The notes beneath the pieces are model-generated. The model was given only the letters and a program-made list of their open reading frames with translations, made no database searches and was not told where the DNA came from. The translations under genes were made by a program, and so were the position numbers. This document shows positions 43,355 through 55,819 of a stretch of 64,000 bases of DNA, one piece after another (position 1 is the first letter of the stretch; each line of letters begins with the position of its first letter). The DNA is from Streptomyces sp. AM 2-1-1 (GTDB lineage: Bacteria > Actinomycetota > Actinomycetes > Streptomycetales > Streptomycetaceae), in assembly GCF_029167645.1 (NCBI RefSeq), contig NZ_CP119147.1:6466501-6530500 (forward strand). The letters are read 5' to 3'.

Positions 43355-43510
43355 TATCCACGGACGGGACCACCAGCCGGGGCGGTCAGTGTGCCCGCCG
43401 GTACCACCCGTGACCGGTCCGTGCGCGTGTCGGTCCCGGCGACCTCTTGGCTCAGCCGCGGCGACCGGCCACCAGCCGGCGCAACGGGTTCGTGCCCTCC
43501 GGAGGGCCGG

Positions 43511-45598
43511 TCAGAGTTCCGGTACGGCGTCGAGGTCGAACGCATCTTCGGCCGGTGCGTCGGTCGACGGTCCGTCGAGCCGCTGCTCGCACCAGATGGT
43601 CTTGTCCCGGCGCCCGTGGCGGACGCCCCAGCGGTTGCTGAACCGCATCACGATGTAGAGCCCGCGACCTCCTTCGTCGCTCTCCCGCGCGTGACGCAGA
43701 TGAGGGCTGGCGCTGTTGGCGTCGGTGACCTCGGACAGCAACCGGCCGCGGTCGTGGATGAGGCGCAGGCGGACCGGCCCGGTGCCGTAACGGATCGCGT
43801 TGGTGACCAGTTCACTGACGACGAGTTCGGTGGCGTATGCGGCGTCGTCGAGATCCCAGGCGGCGAGCTGGCGTTCGACGAGCCGTCGCGCGGTTCCCAC
43901 GACGGAGGCGTCGGCGGGCAGCGTCCAGTCCGCCACCCGGTCCGGCGGGAGGACACGGGTGCGTGCGAGCAGGAGCACCGCGTCGTCGTGGCGGGACGGC
44001 GCCATCCGGTAGACGGCGGTGTCGCACAGCTCCGCCAAGGGCCGGGTGGAGGAGGCGAGCACGTCCGCGAGACCGCGCGCGGCGGTCGTGCGGTCGTGGC
44101 CGCCGGCGTCGAGGAGGCCGTGGGTGAAGTGGGCGAGGAGGCTGCCCGGCAGGAGTTCGGTCTCGGCGGCGAAGTAGGCGCGCCCGCCGCCCGCCCCCAG
44201 GGGAGGCCCTTCCGGAACGTCCACCGTGCGGCGGGTTCCGTTCGGGTCGATGACCAGCGGTGCCGGATGTCCCGCGCGGATCATGGTGCAGCGCCGGGAA
44301 ACGGGGTCGTAGACGGTGAGGGCGCACGTCGCCACCTCCTCGCTCCCGCTCCGCGCGGCGGTATCCACGAGCTGGGCGCAGACCTCGTCCAGATGGGTGA
44401 GCAGTTCGTCCGGTTCCAGGTCCTGGAGAGCGAGTGTGCGCACCGCGATCCGCAGCTGACCCATGGTGGCCGCGGCCTCGATGCCGTGACCGACGACGTC
44501 GCCGACCACCAGGGCGACCCGGGCGCCGGACAGGGGAATGACGTCGAACCAGTCGCCACCGGCGGTCTCGGGCAGGTAGACGTGAGCGGTCTCCACTGCC
44601 GTGAGCTCGGGGATGGTACCGGGTTGCAGCCTGCGGTGCAGGGTCGTGGCGATCGTGCTCTCGCGGTGGTACCTGCGTGCGTTGTCGAAGTGTGCGGAAG
44701 CGGTGCTCGCCGCTTGCCGGGCCACGTCCAGGTCCGCTTCCTCGAAGGGGTCCGGCCGGCGCCGGTACAGGGTCAGCAGTCCGAGGACGGTTTCCCGGAC
44801 CACGAGCGGAGCGACGATCATGGAGTGCACGCCTGCTGTGATCAACGGAGCGAGGTCTTCCGGGGCGGCGGACAGCCACGGGGTGTCCTGCGAGACCCGC
44901 ACGAGGCGTGCTCGCGCGTCTCCCAGGGCCTGCGTGTACGGCGTGGCGAAGGGGAACGGGCGGCTGTCGCCGTCCTTCCGGCTCCGAGCGGCCCCGGCCG
45001 GAGCGAAGGACACACGGCGCAGGGGAGCGTCGTGCGGCGGCGGGACCGCCGGCCCCGCGACGTCCCCGCCGTCGTCCAGCAGGTCCACGCTCACGGCGTC
45101 GGCGAAGGCGGGCACGAGGGACCGGACGAGTCCGTCGGCGATGGTCCGGGTCTCCAGCGTCGAGCCCAGCGCCGCGTGCACGCTGCTGAGAACCGCCAGC
45201 CGGTCCGCCGCGGCCTGCCGTTCGGTCACGTCCTCGACCAGACCCACGACCAGGCGCTTCGCTCCCTTCGCCGAGCCGCTCAGCGGGAACAAGGAGATCT
45301 CCAGGGCGAGGGTCCCGTACGGGGCCGACGGTGAACGTCCCCGTACCAGCCGGCGTCGCAACGGCTCACCTGTCGCGAATGCCTCGTCTATCAGCGCCGC
45401 GGCGGTGTCCGCGTCGAAACCGGGGGCGAAGTCCCCGATCTCGTGCCCGATCACTTCTTCGGCGGACAGCTCGCGCACCCCCCGGCCGGAGGGGTTGTAG
45501 CGCGTGACCCTGTGGTCGGCGTCGAAGAGGAACAGGCCTTGGGGCGAGTCCGCGAACAGCGCGTTCAGTACCGCGGCCTCATCGATGGAAGCGTCCAC
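43511..45598 (-). CDS. PAS-GAF-PP2C(SpoIIE)-HATPase regulator, RsbU-like
   Basis: A 695-aa soluble multidomain regulator. Order: PAS (about 5-115, FADSPQGLFLFDADHRVTRYN), GAF (about 130-300), PP2C/SpoIIE serine phosphatase (about 310-530, GGDWFDVIPL and VVGDVVGHGIEAA with metal Asp residues), and a C-terminal RsbW-type HATPase (about 545-680, ELVVSELVTNAIRYG). Such proteins dephosphorylate anti-anti-sigma factors in response to a sensed signal, and the HATPase may itself bind a partner. Start at GTG 45598 with AAGGGAG upstream; ATG 45643 would add 15 residues. Confidence 0.85.
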   Translation of the reverse strand: MDASIDEAAVLNALFADSPQGLFLFDADHRVTRYNPSGRGVRELSAEEVIGHEIGDFAPGFDADTAAALIDEAFATGEPLRRRLVRGRSPSAPYGTLALEISLFPLSGSAKGAKRLVVGLVEDVTERQAAADRLAVLSSVHAALGSTLETRTIADGLVRSLVPAFADAVSVDLLDDGGDVAGPAVPPPHDAPLRRVSFAPAGAARSRKDGDSRPFPFATPYTQALGDARARLVRVSQDTPWLSAAPEDLAPLITAGVHSMIVAPLVVRETVLGLLTLYRRRPDPFEEADLDVARQAASTASAHFDNARRYHRESTIATTLHRRLQPGTIPELTAVETAHVYLPETAGGDWFDVIPLSGARVALVVGDVVGHGIEAAATMGQLRIAVRTLALQDLEPDELLTHLDEVCAQLVDTAARSGSEEVATCALTVYDPVSRRCTMIRAGHPAPLVIDPNGTRRTVDVPEGPPLGAGGGRAYFAAETELLPGSLLAHFTHGLLDAGGHDRTTAARGLADVLASSTRPLAELCDTAVYRMAPSRHDDAVLLLARTRVLPPDRVADWTLPADASVVGTARRLVERQLAAWDLDDAAYATELVVSELVTNAIRYGTGPVRLRLIHDRGRLLSEVTDANSASPHLRHARESDEGGRGLYIVMRFSNRWGVRHGRRDKTIWCEQRLDGPSTDAPAEDAFDLDAVPEL

Positions 45599-46044
45599 TG
45601 CTGCCGGCTCCCTTCGCGGACCACCCCCCTCACCATCCCGCATCGTCCGGGCGCGGCAAGTCGGCAGGCTCGGCGCGGGTGACGAGGCGGCGCGTCGTGA
45701 AGGTGGGCGGCGCCCTCTTCTCCACACCGGGTGACGACCCGCTGCGCCCGGGCTCCGACGGGTGCGACCGATCCGGTCCGTCGTCCTCGGCACGGAGGTC
45801 ACCGCCCGCATACAGGACGACCGTGCGATGAGCGCCCCGTACGACGGGTGAGCGGGGACCGGCGTTCCCCGGAGGGGGGTGGGAGGCACCGGGTTTCCTC
45901 CTGGTCCGCCCGGTCGATGGGTCACGCGGATCATCGCCCCGGCGGCCACCGGGCGCGGGGGAAGAACTGCCGGCAGGCTCCCTCCGGAGGGAATTGACCC
46001 CAGCGGCTGCGCGCGGATCAGCGGGTTCCGTGCGGCGGACAGCA

Positions 46045-46078
46045 CTGCGGGGCCGGTGCGTGCGCACCGGCCCCGCAG
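46045..46078. terminator. Perfect hairpin after katG
   Basis: A 16-base perfect stem (outer pairs CTGCGGGG, inner GGTGCG) with a 2-base TG loop, 47 bases beyond the katG stop. The rest of 45644-46124 is gene-free and must hold the promoter of the phosphatase gene. Confidence 0.75.
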
Positions 46079-46124
46079 CCGGAGTGTGCCGGCTACTGGT
46101 GGAACAGCCGTGGCCCGGTCACGG

Positions 46125-48563
<2,439 letters not shown>

Positions 48564-48632
48564 TCACGTGTCTCTGCTGCCGTACCGGAGTCTTCCTGTC
48601 TCTTGGATGTCGCCGGGTTCGATCCTACGATG

Positions 48633-48647
48633 GACTTCGTCCAAGTC
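48633..48647. promoter_or_regulatory. Candidate Fur-type operator in the katG/fur gap
   Basis: GACTTCGTCCAAGTC is a perfect 5-5-5 inverted repeat, with a further AAGAAGT extension on its right. It lies 97 bases before the fur-like ATG and 253 bases before katG, matching the type of box bound by FurS/CatR regulators. Confidence 0.6.
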
Positions 48648-48743
48648 AAGAAGTGCGCTAAAACCATAATGACGGGGCGCGGCGTCAGCGGATCTTTCCG
48701 AGGGCCGTGGTTGCTCCCCGCGAAGCGGAGCAGGTGAAACGAG

Positions 48744-49154
48744 ATGAGCGACCTCCTTCAGCGGCTGCGGCATCGTGGCTGGCGGATGACCTCGCAGCGG
48801 CGCGTCGTCGCGGAGGTGCTCGACGGTGAGCACGTGCACCTGACGGCGGACGAGGTGCATCTGCGTGCCGCCGCGCGTCTCCCCGAGATCTCCCGCGCGA
48901 CCGTCTACAACACGCTGGGCGAACTCGTCGCGCTCGGCGAGGTGCTGGAGGTGTCCACCGTGGGCCGGGCCAAGCGCTACGACCCCAACGCGCGCCGTCC
49001 CCACCAGCACCTGGTGTGCTCCGGCTGTGGCACGGTCCGAGACGTCCACCCGGCCGGCGATGCCCTGGGTGACCTGCCCGAGGCCGAGCGGTTCGGCTTC
49101 GCCGTCGGCTCGGTGGAGATCACCTACCGCGGTGTGTGCCCGGCCTGCGCCTGA
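48744..49154 (+). CDS. Fur-family peroxide regulator (CatR/FurA-like)
   Basis: A 136-aa Fur-family repressor. N-terminal winged helix with GWRMTSQRRVVAEVL and EISRATVYNTLGELV; a His-rich HQHLVCSGCG metal region; and a second CPAC pair at the C-terminus, giving two CxxC pairs for structural zinc. Divergent from katG, which suggests it represses katG and itself until peroxide oxidises its iron or thiols. Start at ATG 48744. Whether it is a CatR- or FurA-type orthologue cannot be told from one window. Confidence 0.9.
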   Translation: MSDLLQRLRHRGWRMTSQRRVVAEVLDGEHVHLTADEVHLRAAARLPEISRATVYNTLGELVALGEVLEVSTVGRAKRYDPNARRPHQHLVCSGCGTVRDVHPAGDALGDLPEAERFGFAVGSVEITYRGVCPACA

Positions 49155-49796
49155 CCGCGGTGGCACCGCCGCCCACCGGCACCCCTGCCGCCCATCCTCC
49201 GCCCCGGCCGACGGTCGCGGTACACGTCACGCCTCTTCCACCGCCCCCGCTCCGATCCTCCCCGGGCTCTGCCCCGCGCAACGTCCCGTCTCCGGCGGAC
49301 CGGAGGCGGGAACGCCCGGCCCCGGTCACCGGTTGACGGCACGCCGGGGAACGCGGGTGCCACGCCGCTGACCACACCGGCCGGCGGGGGCCGCCGGGCC
49401 AGGGGCCGGCTCGGCGGGCCGCCGGGTCCGCCCACAGGACATGGCCGGAATGCGGCGTCACCCTCACCCACCCCGGCACGCGCGGCTTCTGCCCCGACGG
49501 TCGGCAGGCGGGCCGCGGCTGACGGGCCGGTATCCCCGCCGGGGCGTGAGGAGTGGCGGTCCCGGAACCCGACGGATGCCTCCTGCGGCGCACGTGCCCC
49601 GGTCCCGCACGGCGTGCCACCCGCCCGGGCGGCCCCTGCCGGAAGCGGGCCCGCAGGGCGGGGCGGAGGGAGCCGGACCCGTTGTCACTGGCGACGCCTA
49701 GAGTCTCTTCCACTCGTCACGGTCCGTTGCCGTCGGCGGGTTTCATCAGCGTGCCGCCGGTTCGGCGGCCGTACGGGACGACGGGGAGAACAGCGC
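49155..49796. other. Gene-free stretch upstream of the DUF4132/MoxR operon
   Basis: Very GC-rich, with only low-complexity Arg/Pro/Gly open frames on both strands. A TAGAGT box at about 49700 lies after GTTGTCA-rich sequence and could be part of the operon promoter, but no clean -35/-10 pair is visible. GGGGAGA at 49783-49789 is the RBS of the next gene. Confidence 0.4.
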
Positions 49797-50657
49797 ATGG
49801 GGTGGGTTCCGGCGGGCGACTACGAAGTCGCCCTGGAAGCGGGCAAAGTGGTCTGCCGCAACGGGAAGGGCCGACGGCTGAAATCCGTCCCGGCCGGCCT
49901 CAGGGACGACCCGGCGGTGGTGGGCCTCCGGCAGCTGACCGAGTGGCTGACCCGGCACGAGCACCAGTGCCTGAGCGATGTCGAGCAGTGGATGGTGCGG
50001 TCGCTTCCCGTCCCCACGGCCGTGCTCGCCCGGGTCTGGCCCGACCCGGCGTGGCAGGCGGCCCTGCGGGACGTGGTGGTCACCGGCGCGGACGGTGGAG
50101 TGGCCGGGTTCCTGCGCGATGTCGATCCCGACCGCGGACTCGGACTCGTCGACCTCGACGGCGACACGGTCCGCATCACCCCGGACATCGTCAGCGTGCC
50201 CCACCCCGTCCTCCTCGACGACCTCGACGAGCTGCGGGAGTTCGCGGTCGAGCTGGGAGTGCGCCAGCACGTGGACCAGTTGTTCCGCGAGGTGTGGCGC
50301 CGCCCGCCCGGGCTCGCCCCGGAGACCACCTCCGTGGACACCTACGGCGGCGGCGTGTTCAAGGAAGTGCGCTTCCTGCACGGTCGCGTCACCCAGCTCG
50401 GCTACCGGGCGCGCGGCGGATACGCGATCTGCCCGGTCATCGAGGGCGGCGCCACCGCCGAGGCGCGTATCTGGATCGGCGAACACGACGGATACGACGA
50501 GACCGGTACCGAGACGGGCCCCCTGGGCTGGACCGACCCCGCAGGGCGTGCGCTGACGCTGGCCGAGGTCGGCCCCGTCGCGTGGTCCGAGGGCATGCGC
50601 ATGGCGGCGGCGCTCTACGCCGGCCGCGACGTGGCGGACGAGGAGCGAGCGGCATGA
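49797..50657 (+). CDS. DUF4132-containing protein, operon gene 1
   Basis: A 286-aa soluble protein that corresponds to a stand-alone DUF4132 domain. The family stretch QHVDQLFREVWRRPPG and the following YGGGVFKEVRFLHGRVTQLGYRARGGY are visible. In E. coli YehI/MolR the domain lies at the C-terminus of a much longer protein. Start at ATG 49797 with GGGGAGA upstream. Its stop overlaps the next start (ATGA, 50654-50657). The function is unknown; the domain is found with MoxR-type ATPases and VWA proteins. Confidence 0.75.
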   Translation: MGWVPAGDYEVALEAGKVVCRNGKGRRLKSVPAGLRDDPAVVGLRQLTEWLTRHEHQCLSDVEQWMVRSLPVPTAVLARVWPDPAWQAALRDVVVTGADGGVAGFLRDVDPDRGLGLVDLDGDTVRITPDIVSVPHPVLLDDLDELREFAVELGVRQHVDQLFREVWRRPPGLAPETTSVDTYGGGVFKEVRFLHGRVTQLGYRARGGYAICPVIEGGATAEARIWIGEHDGYDETGTETGPLGWTDPAGRALTLAEVGPVAWSEGMRMAAALYAGRDVADEERAA

Positions 50658-53600
50658 GCATCACGACGACGAACACCCCCACCGGTCCGGCGGCACCGGG
50701 CGCCGTGTCCCTTCCCGTCCAGGCCCGGGGCGACAGCGGCGCGGCTCCCGTCGACGAGGCCCGCGCGGCGGCCCTGCTGGACGCGGGCGCGATCCTCCCC
50801 GTCGGTACCACCGACCGGGACGACGCGGACGCGCTGACCGCCCGTGCGTACACGCACCACGCCCTCGGCGACCGGCCCGTGGTCCGGCTGGTGCCCGGCA
50901 CGCTCGGCGAAGCCGAGGACCTGGCCCTCGAGTTCCTCGGGCTGACCCGGACCGCCGAGGCCCCCGTCGTGGGCCAGGTACGCCGCGAGACCCTGGGCTT
51001 CCCCGCGTGGGCGCTGGTCAACGACCCGGCCAACGGGCACCACGCCCTGGCTCTGGTCAAGGACATCGAGCGGCTGGGCCGGCAGGCCAAGACCCGCGCC
51101 GGGGCCGCCAAGGAGGGCTTCGACGCGCTCGGCACCCGGCTCGGCCGTGCCGTGCCGCACTTCCTCCCCACCTACTACGAGCAGGTGGCACGCCTCTTCC
51201 TCCAGGCGGAGAACACCACGTACGCCGCCTCCTTCTTCGGCAAGGCCCGCGAGGCCGAGCGGGTGCACGGACTGGTGGTGGACGAGGACCGGCAACGGGC
51301 CGTCTTCCTGGAGTTCGCCTTCGCCGGTGCGCTGACCGTCAAGGCGCTGCGGCAGTACGTGCGCGATCTGGTGGCCCGGCTCGGAGCGGCGGACGCCTGG
51401 ACGCAGTTCCGCCGCCTGCTGGTCGAACGCTGCGCGGCCGGTGTGCCTCCGTACGCGGCGCTGCCGCAGGACGTGCGCGCGCTGGTCAAGGCCGCCGGGC
51501 TGGACCGCGAGGCCGCCGAACGCGAGCTGGTGGCGGATCTGATCGACTCACCGGGAGTGGTCCGCGCCCCCGCTCCGTTCTGGACGGCCTACCGCTCCGC
51601 GCTCGTCGCCCTGGCCCGACGGGACGCGAGCGTGCGGATCCGGCTCCTCACCTTCTTCCCGGAGACCTTCGGCGAGAGCGGCCGGGACACGGACGGCGAA
51701 AGCGGCTGGCTCGCCCTGCTGGCCGAATCCGGTGCCGAGGAGCTGCTGACCGCCGTCCCGGACACCTCCGACGACGCTGTCTCCCCTTCCCCGGCGGAGT
51801 GGCTCGCCCGCTGGGAGGCACACCGCCGGAACCACCGGGTCACCTCGGGCCGCAGCCCGCAGACCCTCGACCTGGCCGCCCGGATGGCGGACCGGTTGCG
51901 CGCTGACGGACGCCCCGTCCAACTGTTCCAGGGCCGCTGGCAGACCACGGCCGACCTGGACCTCCTCGACCTCTGCCTGGCCTCCGGCGTCCCCGTCTCC
52001 GAGCCGGACGACCAGGACGCGGGCACCCGCGGTCTCCCGGTCGGCCAGTGGCTCAGCGACACCGCGCCCGGTGCGCGGGATCTCGCCGCCGTCGCCGCGC
52101 GACCGGCCTTCCGCGCCCTGCTGCGCCGGAACGTCGGCGGGCTCGGCGACGGACGCGGTCAGCGACTGGACGACGCGGGCATGGCCAAGCTCGCGGCGCA
52201 CCCCGTCCTCTCCGCGATCCTGCGCGAGTGGCTGACCGCCTGCGCCGAGGAGTACGCGGCCACGCGGGGTCTCCCCGGGCTGTACACCGCCTTCAACAGG
52301 CTCTCGGCGTTCCGCGCCGTGGCCGCGGACGTCGCCCCCGAGGCCGTGCGCCTCCTGGAGGAGCACGACATCGTGCCGCTGCTCGCCGCCACCCTGCGTA
52401 CCGGCGTCCTCGACGAACTGGGCTGGCCCGCGCTCGACGAGACCTACACCGAACTCGCCGCCGAGGTTGCCGCCGCCACCGGTCAGCGGCACCGCCGGTC
52501 GGAGGGTGTGGGTGTCACCGGAGCCTGGCCCGCGCTGATCCTCCACACCCTCGAACGGGCCGTCGTCGTCGGCCCGGAGGGCGTTCTGCTGCGGCACACC
52601 GTGCGGCCGCCCAGCACCGTGGACCACTGGCGTACGTACGCCTTCCGCTACGTCGACGGCGAATTGCTGGTCATCTGGTGGGAGGACGGCAAGCAGCGCG
52701 GCTACTGGTCGCACCGACCCGCCGACGTGTTCACCGTCGGCGGTGAGGAGACCCCCCGCTGGGGCGGCTCCCGTGCCGCGGACGAAGTTTCCCTGCCGCT
52801 GCCGGGTGGGGGCCTCGCCACCGGCGGCAGAGCCCTGCACGCGGGAGACACCTCCCTCCCGCCCCGGCGCGCCGTCATCTCGGACGGCACCGGCCACTGG
52901 CGGGAGGGCCACCAGGGCACGCAGCGGGTGTGGCTGGAGTACGACCCGGCCACCGGAACGCACGGCCGCGCGTCCCTCCCCGCCTTCCTCCGCTCCGGGG
53001 TGCGGGACGGCAGCCGGCTGCTCACCGAGCACTGCCAGGTGCTGCCCCTCCAACCCGGTCTGGAGAAGACCCCGTTCGGCACGGACGGCACCGTCCTCGG
53101 CCGCTGGGTGCGCCGCACGGTCACCGAGCCCGGCACGGCCGCCCCCGCCGACGGGCACCGCATCGTCGCGGGCACCCCCGACGGTCACACGGTCGCCCTG
53201 CCGCACCCGCTGCCCGGCGGCGGTTCCCCGGTGCCGCTCGGCGCCCTCACCCTGCCCGGCGGCTCCCGGCCCGTCGCGGCCCTGCACCACCGTTCCGTCG
53301 AAGTGCACCCGGCGGACACGGACGGCGCCGGGAGCAGTTTGTGGTCCGTCACCACCGGCGCCCCCGGCGGCAACGACGCGGCGGGCACCCCCTACGTGCC
53401 TCCCCTCGCCTACTGGCACGCCCTGCGTCCGAGGGACGAGCGGGGCTCCACCGCTCTGCGGAACCTGACGGACTCCCGGGCGGGCGAGATCTTCGAGGCG
53501 GTCGTCGACGCGCTCGTCGCGCACCTCCAGGCGTTCCGGGCCGTCGAGGAGTACACCGGGCCCTCCTCGCGGGAACTGAGCGAGGAGGCCGTCGCCCGGG

Positions 53601-55819
53601 TGCTGCCCGAGGTGTCCGACCCGCGGCTCCTCACGGGTGTCACCGCGCTCGTCCGGGAAGCGGTGGACCGCGCCGCAGCGACCGCCCGGTACGTGGAACC
53701 GCCCGAGCCCGTGCGGCCCGCCACGCCCCAGGACACCGCGCGCATCCGAGGCATGTTCTTCGACCACGAGCCCGAGCACGGCGACGACACGACCCTGCGG
53801 GACGCCTCCGCCTGGAGCTCCGAGCGGATGCGCGGCACCAGCTGGTGGGGAGCCGGCCGCCGGTGGACGACGATCCGGCAGATCCTCGCCGTCAACCATG
53901 TCCTCGGCGGCGAACCGGCGTTCGGCCCGCCCACACCGCCCAACGTGCCCTTCGCCCCGGTGGACGGCTGGCAGCGGGACGAGTACGTCGTGCCCGGCGA
54001 TTCCCTGAGCTGGACCTCACTCCTCGACACGCTGCCCGAACTCGCCTACCGGGCCGCCTCGGCGACCACCTCCCCCGAGCACCGCGCGGCGCTCCTCGTC
54101 CTCCTGGACACGCTCGCCGCGGGCCCGCTGGCCGACCCGGCGGGCACGGTCCGGCAGGTGGAACTCGTCGAGCCGTTCGGCACGGCGACCCCCGGAACGG
54201 GACGCCAGGAGGTCGTGCACCGCCTCGGCCAGGTGCTGCGCAAGGGCGCACGCACCGTGGTGGTCATTTCCGACCGCGGCCGGAACCCCCTGAACGACGC
54301 GGCACGCTGGCTCGCCCTGGACCACGACCCGACCGGCGCCTTCGGCCCCGTCCCCGGCTTCACCCTGGACCGTGAGCACGTCCACCACACGGGCGTCGCC
54401 CGCGACCGGCTCGCCCGGCTCACCGCCCTCGTACGGGAACAGGGCCCGGCACCCTGGCGTCCGGAGGCCGCCGAGGCCTTCCACGCGGCCACCGGAATCG
54501 GCCCCCTCCAGTCCGTCGCACTGCTGTCGGCCGCCGTCGAAGAGCCCGGCGCCGAGGCGCTGGCGCTGCTCGGGGTGAAGACGCGTGCCTTCGAGACGGC
54601 CCGGTCCAGGCTGGACGCCCTGCCCCACGACGACCGGCACGCGCTGCTCCGGGCGCTGCTCCCCGCCGATCCCGCCGAGCTGTGGTCCACGGGCCCCGAC
54701 GTCCGGGCCGCAGCCGAGGTCTGGCAGAAGGGCCTGGCCTCCCTCGTCCGCGTCCCCGAGGAACTGGACCTCGACCTGTCGGGCACCACTTCCGTCGCCG
54801 TCGACCTCATCCTCAACACCGGCTCCCGGACATGGCTCGACCACGGCACCGCCGTCCCGGACGGCACCGGTCGTCCGGTCCTGACCCGGGTAGCCGCGAG
54901 GGGTGCGGTCTCCTCGGCCCTGACCGCCCTGCGCACCCTCGCCTACACGCTGCCGTACGGGCACCCCCTGCGGGCGCACCTGCCCGTCGGGCTCGCTGCG
55001 TTGCGTGACCGCCTCGCCGACCCGGGCCTGGTACTGGACCTCGGTCTGGAGTGGACCGAGGCGGGGGGTTCGATCGGCCCCACCGTCCGCGCCGCCCACG
55101 GGCTCCCCGAGTCCGGCGGCGCCGACGCCGACGGACTGGTCCGGGCCGGCGCGGCGCTGCTCCTCGCTCCCGGCCACGGCACCAACGAGAGGCTGCTGAT
55201 CCGGCCGGCCGGACTGGCGGGACCCGACGACCCGGCGTTCGGCCTCGTCGAAGGCGTCTTCGGCCCGCACGCCGCCGGGGATCCGCTCGCCCTGCGCGCA
55301 CTGCTGGGTGAGGAGACCGCCGCACTGGCTTCGGCCGGTGCCCCCGACGGTTCCCCGCACCACCCGGCCCAGGATCCGGCACGCGCGGTGGGGGAGTTGG
55401 TGGCCGAGGCCGCCGGCACCCTCCAGCTGAGCGCGGACGCCGCCGCCCTCTACCTCATGCTGCTCGCGCTGCCCGACCCGACGGACCGCAACTGCGTGCG
55501 CTGGACCGAGTGGAAGCCCGCCCGGGTCAAGAAGGCCCGCGCGGAACTCGCCGCCACGGATCTCGTCGTGGAGGCGAAGCGCTCGCGCGCCGGCCGCACC
55601 CTGTTCCTCCCCTGCGGCTGGCTCGAACGCGGGGCCCCTGGACTCCCGCTGGAGACCTGGAAGGAACGCCTGTACCCGGTGACGGGGTCCGCCCGGACCC
55701 TGCCCCACCTCCCCGTGCCCGAGCTGTTCGCAGCCGCCTGGGCGCGGGTCCGCGAAGGCGACGCCCCCGCCTTCGAAGAACTGGACACCCGCGCAACCCG
55801 GAAGGGCCGCCGCCGATGA
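50654..55819 (+). CDS. Unknown 1721-aa protein, operon gene 2
   Basis: A giant soluble protein with no motif I recognise. The N-terminal 400 residues are helical, with RLFLQAENTTYAASFFGKA resembling a TPR/solenoid repeat. A central region (about 600-700) has FRYVDGELLVIWWEDGKQRG and YWSHRPADVFTVGG. The C-terminal end is a basic tail (TRATRKGRRR). No Walker, nuclease, protease or membrane motif is seen. Translational coupling by ATGA to both neighbours indicates one complex with the MoxR ATPase. It may be the large effector or scaffold remodelled by the ATPase; the MolR-like long arm split from its DUF4132 domain is another possibility. Confidence 0.85.
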   Translation: MSITTTNTPTGPAAPGAVSLPVQARGDSGAAPVDEARAAALLDAGAILPVGTTDRDDADALTARAYTHHALGDRPVVRLVPGTLGEAEDLALEFLGLTRTAEAPVVGQVRRETLGFPAWALVNDPANGHHALALVKDIERLGRQAKTRAGAAKEGFDALGTRLGRAVPHFLPTYYEQVARLFLQAENTTYAASFFGKAREAERVHGLVVDEDRQRAVFLEFAFAGALTVKALRQYVRDLVARLGAADAWTQFRRLLVERCAAGVPPYAALPQDVRALVKAAGLDREAAERELVADLIDSPGVVRAPAPFWTAYRSALVALARRDASVRIRLLTFFPETFGESGRDTDGESGWLALLAESGAEELLTAVPDTSDDAVSPSPAEWLARWEAHRRNHRVTSGRSPQTLDLAARMADRLRADGRPVQLFQGRWQTTADLDLLDLCLASGVPVSEPDDQDAGTRGLPVGQWLSDTAPGARDLAAVAARPAFRALLRRNVGGLGDGRGQRLDDAGMAKLAAHPVLSAILREWLTACAEEYAATRGLPGLYTAFNRLSAFRAVAADVAPEAVRLLEEHDIVPLLAATLRTGVLDELGWPALDETYTELAAEVAAATGQRHRRSEGVGVTGAWPALILHTLERAVVVGPEGVLLRHTVRPPSTVDHWRTYAFRYVDGELLVIWWEDGKQRGYWSHRPADVFTVGGEETPRWGGSRAADEVSLPLPGGGLATGGRALHAGDTSLPPRRAVISDGTGHWREGHQGTQRVWLEYDPATGTHGRASLPAFLRSGVRDGSRLLTEHCQVLPLQPGLEKTPFGTDGTVLGRWVRRTVTEPGTAAPADGHRIVAGTPDGHTVALPHPLPGGGSPVPLGALTLPGGSRPVAALHHRSVEVHPADTDGAGSSLWSVTTGAPGGNDAAGTPYVPPLAYWHALRPRDERGSTALRNLTDSRAGEIFEAVVDALVAHLQAFRAVEEYTGPSSRELSEEAVARVLPEVSDPRLLTGVTALVREAVDRAAATARYVEPPEPVRPATPQDTARIRGMFFDHEPEHGDDTTLRDASAWSSERMRGTSWWGAGRRWTTIRQILAVNHVLGGEPAFGPPTPPNVPFAPVDGWQRDEYVVPGDSLSWTSLLDTLPELAYRAASATTSPEHRAALLVLLDTLAAGPLADPAGTVRQVELVEPFGTATPGTGRQEVVHRLGQVLRKGARTVVVISDRGRNPLNDAARWLALDHDPTGAFGPVPGFTLDREHVHHTGVARDRLARLTALVREQGPAPWRPEAAEAFHAATGIGPLQSVALLSAAVEEPGAEALALLGVKTRAFETARSRLDALPHDDRHALLRALLPADPAELWSTGPDVRAAAEVWQKGLASLVRVPEELDLDLSGTTSVAVDLILNTGSRTWLDHGTAVPDGTGRPVLTRVAARGAVSSALTALRTLAYTLPYGHPLRAHLPVGLAALRDRLADPGLVLDLGLEWTEAGGSIGPTVRAAHGLPESGGADADGLVRAGAALLLAPGHGTNERLLIRPAGLAGPDDPAFGLVEGVFGPHAAGDPLALRALLGEETAALASAGAPDGSPHHPAQDPARAVGELVAEAAGTLQLSADAAALYLMLLALPDPTDRNCVRWTEWKPARVKKARAELAATDLVVEAKRSRAGRTLFLPCGWLERGAPGLPLETWKERLYPVTGSARTLPHLPVPELFAAAWARVREGDAPAFEELDTRATRKGRRR

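Noticed and set aside
49120..49713. A 197-aa minus-strand frame upstream of the MoxR operon
   Set aside because: Low-complexity Arg/Pro/Gly sequence, no RBS and no motif.
51548..53899. A 783-aa minus-strand frame inside the 1721-aa gene
   Set aside because: It has the typical shadow composition (Gly/Arg/Gln) and would need to be antisense to a coupled operon.
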